The notes under the pieces: generated by a model
What the model was told of the DNA's origin: nothing
The model's input: the letters and a program-made list of their open reading frames with translations, nothing else
The model's database searches: none
Origin: Halisarca cf. caerulea
Lineage: Eukaryota; Porifera; Demospongiae; Chondrillida; Halisarcidae
NCBI GenBank assembly: GCA_963170055.1
Contig: CAUJGJ010000483.1
Location: forward strand, 2,833,617 to 2,853,616
Reading direction: 5' to 3'
DNA length: 20,000 bases
Position numbers and translations under genes: made by a program
Shown here: in pieces, positions 10,201-17,200 of the stretch
Layout: the number at the start of each line of letters is the position of its first letter
Numbering within the stretch: position 1 is the first letter of the stretch

Positions 10201-12393
10201 TTCACAGATGCTTCAGGTAGCTTCGGGTGTGGTGCAGTCTGGGGTCTTAAATGGCTTCAAGGGGTGTGGCCAGCTGACTGGCTTCATGTAAACATTATGG
10301 TTAAAGAGCTGGTACCAGTGGTACTGGCCTGCGCCACATGGGCTCATCAATGGTCAGGCCAGCACATTCACCTGCATGTTGACAACAGGGCAGTGGTAGA
10401 GGTCCTTAAGAAGGGTTCCTCCAAAGAACCATCTGGCATTGTAATGCATCTTCTCCGTTGCTTATCCTTTATTTCAGCATACTTTCAGTTCACTTATACA
10501 GCATACCATATTCCAGGCGCCTATAATACCACTGCTGACAGTATCTCTCGTAACAGACTATCTTCAATTCCTCCACAGAAATGCATCATCTCAGCCGACC
10601 TCTGGTCCCTCCTTGTTCTAGCGAGGCCCGATTGGACCTCAAAAGAGTGGAGAGTGCGCTTCACCAATTTTATTCGCACGGTTTAGCCTCTACCACACAG
10701 AAATGCTACTCTTCAGGTCAAAAGCGTTATTTATCCTTCTGCTCTAAGCATAACCTCCAACCTATACCACCCACAGAACATACCCTCCTCCTGTTCATCT
10801 CTCAGCTTGGATTAGATAACCTGTCTCCATCTACCATCAAAAATTACTTAGCTGCTATTCGTAACCTGCTCATACATGCGGGCATTCCTAATCATCAACT
10901 GTATACCCCTAGGGTGGAACTTGTCCTTAGAGGGATTAAGCGGTGCAAAGTAGGTGCCATAAAGTCTCGCCTGCCTATCACTCCTATTGTGTTGTCACAC
11001 CTGAAAGTCGCCTGGAGCACCCACCCCATCTCTCAAGACTGCCGCATGCTGTGGGCAGCAGCCTGCACTGGGTTCTTTGGTTTCCTTCGTTGTGCAGAAT
11101 TTACTGTACCGTCAGTCACCGCCTTTGACCCATGCAAGCATCTAACCCTGGACGATGTGTCGGTATGTCGTTCGCAGTCTGTGGTCTCCACAATAGTGCT
11201 CCACATAAAGGTGTCCAAAACCGACCAATTTGGCAAAGGTGTCGATATTTACCTGTCTCGCACAGGTACATCTCTGTGTCCAGTGTCCGCTTTACTGGAA
11301 TATCTGTCTGCCAGGGGAACCAGCAAGGGGCCTCTATTTGTCCTTTCCAATGGAATCCCACTGACTCGTTCCCTCTTAGTGTCTAGAGTAAGATCAGCAC
11401 TCTCTTCTCAGGGCTTCGAGGTGGACAAATATAGTGGTCACAGCTTCCGCATTGGGGCTGCAACCACAGCTCTCCAAGTGGGCATCTCAGATGCTAAGAT
11501 CAAGATGTTGGGCAGGTGGGACAGCTCGGCATATCAGCTGTATTTGCATACTCCACGGGCGGAACTGGCAGCAGTCTGCTCCGAGCTGGCTAGAGGGCAT
11601 CCCTAACAATACACAACACCATGTTCTTCACTGTATGTAGTGCAATCACCAGTTAGTTACCCCCAACCATCTTAATCATTGTCATGGTCTCATGTATGTA
11701 CAATTTCTTATATTATTAATACATTTATGATGTGTCACGTTAAAAAAAAAAAAAAAAAAAAAATCCGTACAGTTTCTACGGTGATCTCGTTTTGGAGTTC
11801 AAGTAATTTCTGCTTTGGGGGGAGTTGCCCCTCCTCTTGCCACAGGGTGGTTTCACTCAAGTCGGTGCAGCTCGTGGCGGTATGGTAATGGGTTTCCATT
11901 TCATCCCCCAAAGCATGCGGGTTTATATCTCTAGGAATGATGTCAAGGGTAATACACTATTAATCTACTCGGATGTTATAGACAAATCAAGTGGATAGGT
12001 TCTTCGATAGATCCCCATTGCGGGAATCATATCAGTAGCATTAGCATTAACAACATCCTGATTCCTTGTCATGCATATAGCTGTGCTTTGACAGCACTGG
12101 ACTTCAAATCTGCCTGGGTGCTCATCCCATGAGGGTAAAGACATCATTCAGGGGAGTCAATCGTGTAGTGTAGTCCCCCCCTTTCCTGAGCAGGTAAGGG
12201 GCTTAGCTGATACCGCATACCCTGGCCTTCCGCCAGCTTTAAAGCACTTTGGGGCTATAAGCTGCTAGGAACTTATGCCTTATCTCATCCAAGGCAGGCA
12301 GCGGAACCGGGTACAGTATGCGGTTACAGGGATCAGGCGATGCAGTTGCAGTCGACGTCACCAGGTGGTTGGTTTCGGGTCATAATGCAGGAC

Positions 12394-12429
<36 letters not shown>

Positions 12430-13950
12430 GACGAGCGTTACACACCGGAAGTCCAAATGAAAACAATATAGGGCCTGTATTAGAACATACATTGTCAAAT
12501 ACACTTTGCAATAATATAGACTAAATGCTGCAATACTGTTCTGTATTATAGAGTACCAATACCAGTAGGTCGGATAATCAGAGTTGCTGGATACTCAAGG
12601 GTCGAATAGGCAAGAGTCTACTGTACATACATTATAGTGTTGATTTGTATAGTACAAACAAATCAAAACACGTAAAATATTACATACCCATCGCAGCATC
12701 TTCAGTCAGTCTAGCAACAGCATATGAGATGTGGCCATGGGCATTCTGAAATTAGACAAAATGCAGTGAATCACAACTACTAGTAAACAGTACACTATAC
12801 AATAGTCATATAAGCTAAAAAAATTCATTAAATTTTATGACAATGCTAGAGGAGTAGCAACAAAGTAAGTTGTATGTCATAATTTAACAGATCCTCCCTT
12901 AAAATTCTGGGTAACCTGGAAAGAATGAATTTGGAGGTGCTTCTGCTAGCAGTTCTAGGAAAGTTAATCCTTTCACAGATTTAGCAATAAAATTTATTCT
13001 TGAAAGTCTATGACACAACATACAATATCATAGGAGAATGAAGTGAAGATCTCTAATCCTACAAAATTAAGTGGTCAACAATGGTGTCTGATACCAACTT
13101 GAAGGGACTAAAACCAATATTCTCTGAAAGAGAATGCCTCCTAACCTCCTACCTATATACAGTATATTGGTATGCCACCAATCACCACATGCTGCATGTA
13201 CTGTGTTAACACACCTCCTTAATAAAGAACAATACATTTTTAGGCCATTTCAAAATCTTCTATTAGCGTCCATGGCACATTTAACAATTCTGGACTTGTC
13301 CCACATGCATGATACATGAATGTAAAAATAGCTCTACATACCCCTAACACTGGGTCCACTATGATCCTTGAAAACATATTCTCCCAAGTTTTTCTGATAT
13401 TCTTACTGGCCATTGATCCATCAACATCTACATATACAAGGATTTCAAATATACAATGATAAATCTCAAAGTACTGACCAACCCTTGGAAATACTTCCAC
13501 TAGCACAACAGGGACACTGCGTACCTGCTCTCTCATGAGCTGCAATGGCTTGAATAACAGCACTAAGTAGAAATGTAACATCATCCTCTCCACATGACAA
13601 TGCCTTCCCAATAACAATCAGGTCCAACTTGAGATGCTGCCAGAAGAACTCAGCCAAGTCTCGGACTTGAACTGTCACAGCATTCCGAATATGAACTAAA
13701 GCCTCCTATAGATATTGGTAAGGTTGCAAGTCAAAACAGACAACATTAGTCAAACTAAATACGTACAGACAGGCCTATATATGTACCTCTGAACAGTGGC
13801 AGGATGACCATAGAAAACAAGCATGGAGAATGAATCTCGTCACAGCACAAACCACTGGTGATAGGTTACGCTCTGGAACAGCATCTCTGCTCCTACTGGC
13901 AGTATCACCTAACGTATATCCTGTTTCCTTTCGGCTCACTCTGTGTAGAT

Positions 13951-13990
<40 letters not shown>

Positions 13991-14133
13991 AGCAATGTAT
14001 ATATTATATATAATAGACATGTGAAAAATATACTCACTTCTGCAGTTGATAATTTCCAGATGCAATTTGTGACCTTTGGGCACCAATGCCTGCACCACAC
14101 TTTGGGCAAAGCATTCCTTGGTTTGGTCCAGTA

Positions 14134-14205
<72 letters not shown>

Positions 14206-17200
14206 GTATATATGTATGTATGTATGTATATGAGGGTTACACTAAATATTCTGTACAGCATTAAAGCTTGTTTTTATAAATAGAAATAAGTATATAAACT
14301 TCATTAATAGAAATAAGTATAAAAATAAATAATATAAAATTAATAAAAACTGGTATATTATACTTAATTAAACGAATGCTTGTGCACATGCATGCATCCA
14401 AACACACACATACACACATGAACATGTATACAGTACATTAATTTAGTAGGAAGAGCCTATGCATGGTTAAAAGGCTAGCCCACCAGTCTAAATAATGATA
14501 CCTAGATACCCAGCTGATATCCTACATACAGCCACGTGTATATACGTATCTGCACACATGCAGTCAATGCATACACTCACACTTGGATAAAAAGGTGGAT
14601 GACAAGCAAGGCAAGACAATCAAAATACATACCTCTGTGATTATGTAAGGATGGCCATTTGGACAAGCTACAGAAATGTACAGGCAAAATGGAATTATAA
14701 AACATATTTAGCCATTGTCCGAAGAACTAACCATAGAATTTTCCTCTCATGTTACTTCTCTGTCGATATTCCCCCTGCATGTCCATTACTCTCATGGCTT
14801 CCACAAGGAAATCTTCAGGCATGGTTGGTAGATATTCAGCCTGAGGAAGCAGATAATGCACATATCACTATTCCTCTAGCTTGTCTGTACAACTCTCTAT
14901 ACATATCACAAATATATTTCCCATACATCTAGTCCTTGCTGTGGCTCAAGTACATTGGTAAATGGTTTGAGAAGAGGCTGGTTCCGCTTCATAAGAATAA
15001 CAGCTGCAGTCTGTAGTACTAAAGAAGTGAGAGTGCGCCTACTAAAGTCTTGAGATGGTTGCATAACACTGGACCTCCCTCCAGTGTTCCTTTCTAGCAG
15101 TGAGTGGCACATTGATGTTAACTGAGAGCAAGAAAGGTAATGATCCCCTTTAAACATGCAATGGTGGACATGTAATGATTTGTAGACGAGAGCAGACCTT
15201 ATTGTTCAAGGTGCCTAATCTTGAGCAGGTCACACCAGCTTCAAGTACCATCTGTGAAAATTGGTATTAAAAATGCACATGTTGTGAATTAACAAAATTA
15301 ATACAAAATCATACACTAATGTGAACTTCTTCATCTACTGTGCTCCAGACAATTACTGTGCAAAATGGAACACAGCAGAACCTTACATATCCAGTCCTCA
15401 TAGTAGTGGGGACCTCAATCAACTCACCAATCAAATCAGCAGTGTTCTATAACAGGATGCTATGTATTAAACCATTACTTGTGAATAACATTGTGCAAGG
15501 TCAACCTCCCAGATGGAGTATACATTAAAATTGCTAGACTAAGTATAACTCAGCACAGAGTTTAAAACAGACATCACTCCTCTCATAACTTGAATGTGTA
15601 TATATACAATGCTAAATAATTTTATTTGCATAGCATATATGACATAATATTTAATGGAATATTGACTACTAATATAGATATTGGCAATTTTATAGTTATG
15701 GGTACTTTCTGGCCCAAGTTGCCCGGATATGAGGGGTTCTAATGTACAGGCTAGTGTTCCTTGCAGTGAGTGGACAACATATAATCTGTCAATAAACACT
15801 GGACCCCATGCTTAATAAAATTTAATATAATAATGAATTTATGACATTCGTAGTGACAAGTGTGTACATCCAGCTTGAACCAACCTCCTCAGTAAAAGGT
15901 TTTCTCTGTGATACAGGCCATGCAGTCTTGGCAAATATTGCCAGTGGAACACAGTATACATCTTGTGGGGGTATGTGCTACCAGGTAAGAGTACAGTGAG
16001 ATGTTAATAGCATGTTACATTACAAGAGAGTTTTGAACATTTGTTATACACAAACCTGGAGAACACTCTGAAATGCTTCAACTGACTCGTCAAGGGCTGA
16101 CTGTACCAGAGACTGACGGATGTCACAATATGCATTGCCACATAATACATACAGATCAGGATATGTTTGGTGCCCCTGTGAATGTTTGATACGCAGACAT
16201 GTACAGTAAAGAATAGAAATAAATCAAAGCCGAGCATAACTATAATAGTAGAGATGTGGCTTACATCATCAGAATGAAGGGATTTAGGCAATACAAAATG
16301 CAGTCCTTGTGAAAACATTGCCCTTAGCGACTTCATTCCATGCTTTCTGGCAATTTGCTTGGACAAGTACAAACTTAAATCCTGAAATTCATCTCTTAAG
16401 AGAACATTGGCTAAAAGCTGTACAAGTTCAGATAAAGCATGCTGTCCCCTCCTACTTAGTGCTGGCCTGGTTGGGGAGTTTTTTACATGGTCATTTAGAA
16501 TATCAGCCACAATAGACAGACAACATCTCAGTTGAGCAACACTATGAAGCCATCTGAAACTTGAATGAAGTTGAGGATCATGTTCGGTGAAAGGACGGAG
16601 AGATGATTCAATCTTCTGGTGCAATCTTTCAAGAAATCTTGCCTGTTCAGGATTACACTCTTTTTGCTGTTTCCAGTACATGTGAGCCTTGTCCTAAGTA
16701 AAAGTACAATCATTTAGTATGCTGTCATTCAATTTCAAATTGATAAAACTCAGCTCTAGTAGTAGTATGTCATACCTCTAAACATGTCACAACTAGTGTG
16801 TATATATCGCTACTAGAACGTAAAGATTCCTTAGAAAACACAGATACACCTCTTCTCATAAAATCTTCTATAAGAGTGCCGACATCAAATCCTTCCCAGC
16901 TATACAAAAGTATTCATAACATTTCTTTATACACATTAGACACAGAACACTGGCAGATACACTAACTCTCTCTTTATAATGAGCTGAAGCAGAACTGATC
17001 GTATAACTGGATTCTCATCACTGGCCTCCCACTCAAATGGTGTGAGATCCTGTGTTCTGTGCTTCTGTTGGTTGAATACAATGTCCATGAGATCTTCAAT
17101 GAGATCAGCCTGTGGAGGTCCATAGCTTCCCGAGCCAAAGCATAGGACGGAGATCACCTCAAGGAAGAGCATTTTTACAGCTTGACAGTACTGAGCATAA

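Larger units (their letters stand above)
6197..12390 (+). mobile_element. Tyrosine-recombinase retrotransposon (DIRS/Ngaro class), apparently intact coding capacity
   Basis: Gene order is gag, RT/RNase H, tyrosine recombinase, all on the plus strand and antisense to the host gene. There is no aspartic protease or DDE integrase, as expected for this order. The limits given are those of the GC-richer block between AT-rich flanks and are approximate. I found no long inverted or split direct terminal repeats. The best hint is a loose inverted match TTAATG-(~12 nt)-ACCCGA at 6220-6243 with its complement at 12375-12398. A GCTTAACC/GGTTAAGC hairpin sits at 6197-6215. No hydrolase (typical Ngaro) or methyltransferase (typical DIRS1) ORF follows the recombinase, so the subfamily is unassigned. 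Confidence 0.88.
5490..12687. other. Intron 15 of the RNF213-like gene (7.2 kb), host of the retrotransposon
   Basis: Phase-1 intron between exons 15 and 16. About 6.2 kb of it is the DIRS-class element. Left flank 5490-6196 holds palindromes and pogo-like fragments (CAGTAAAACCTCTGC at about 5525; CAGTAGACCCTCAGTTATC at 5749). Right flank 12391-12687 holds a (TA)n and another pogo-like end. Confidence 0.8.

Noticed and set aside
11965..12147. 60-residue minus-strand ORF after the poly(A) run
   Set aside because: No recognisable domain, no splice support and short; could be chance.
5749..12624. Opposite pogo-like ends as termini of one element enclosing the retrotransposon
   Set aside because: Only about 15 of 21 terminal bases agree, the left copy lacks a TA flank and internal sequences could not be linked.
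13896..13908. Upstream acceptor for exon 12
   Set aside because: Better local context, but it is incompatible with the RZ frame; the downstream acceptor restores phase and a conserved LSPVV context.
14021..14283. Tyr-Ile repeat ORFs on the plus strand
   Set aside because: They are translations of the (TA)n array, opposite in strand to the real RZ exon.
15885..15977. Cysteine-rich frame suggesting a RING finger in exon 5
   Set aside because: It ends in a stop before the donor and breaks phase with both neighbours; the frame used instead is open and in phase.
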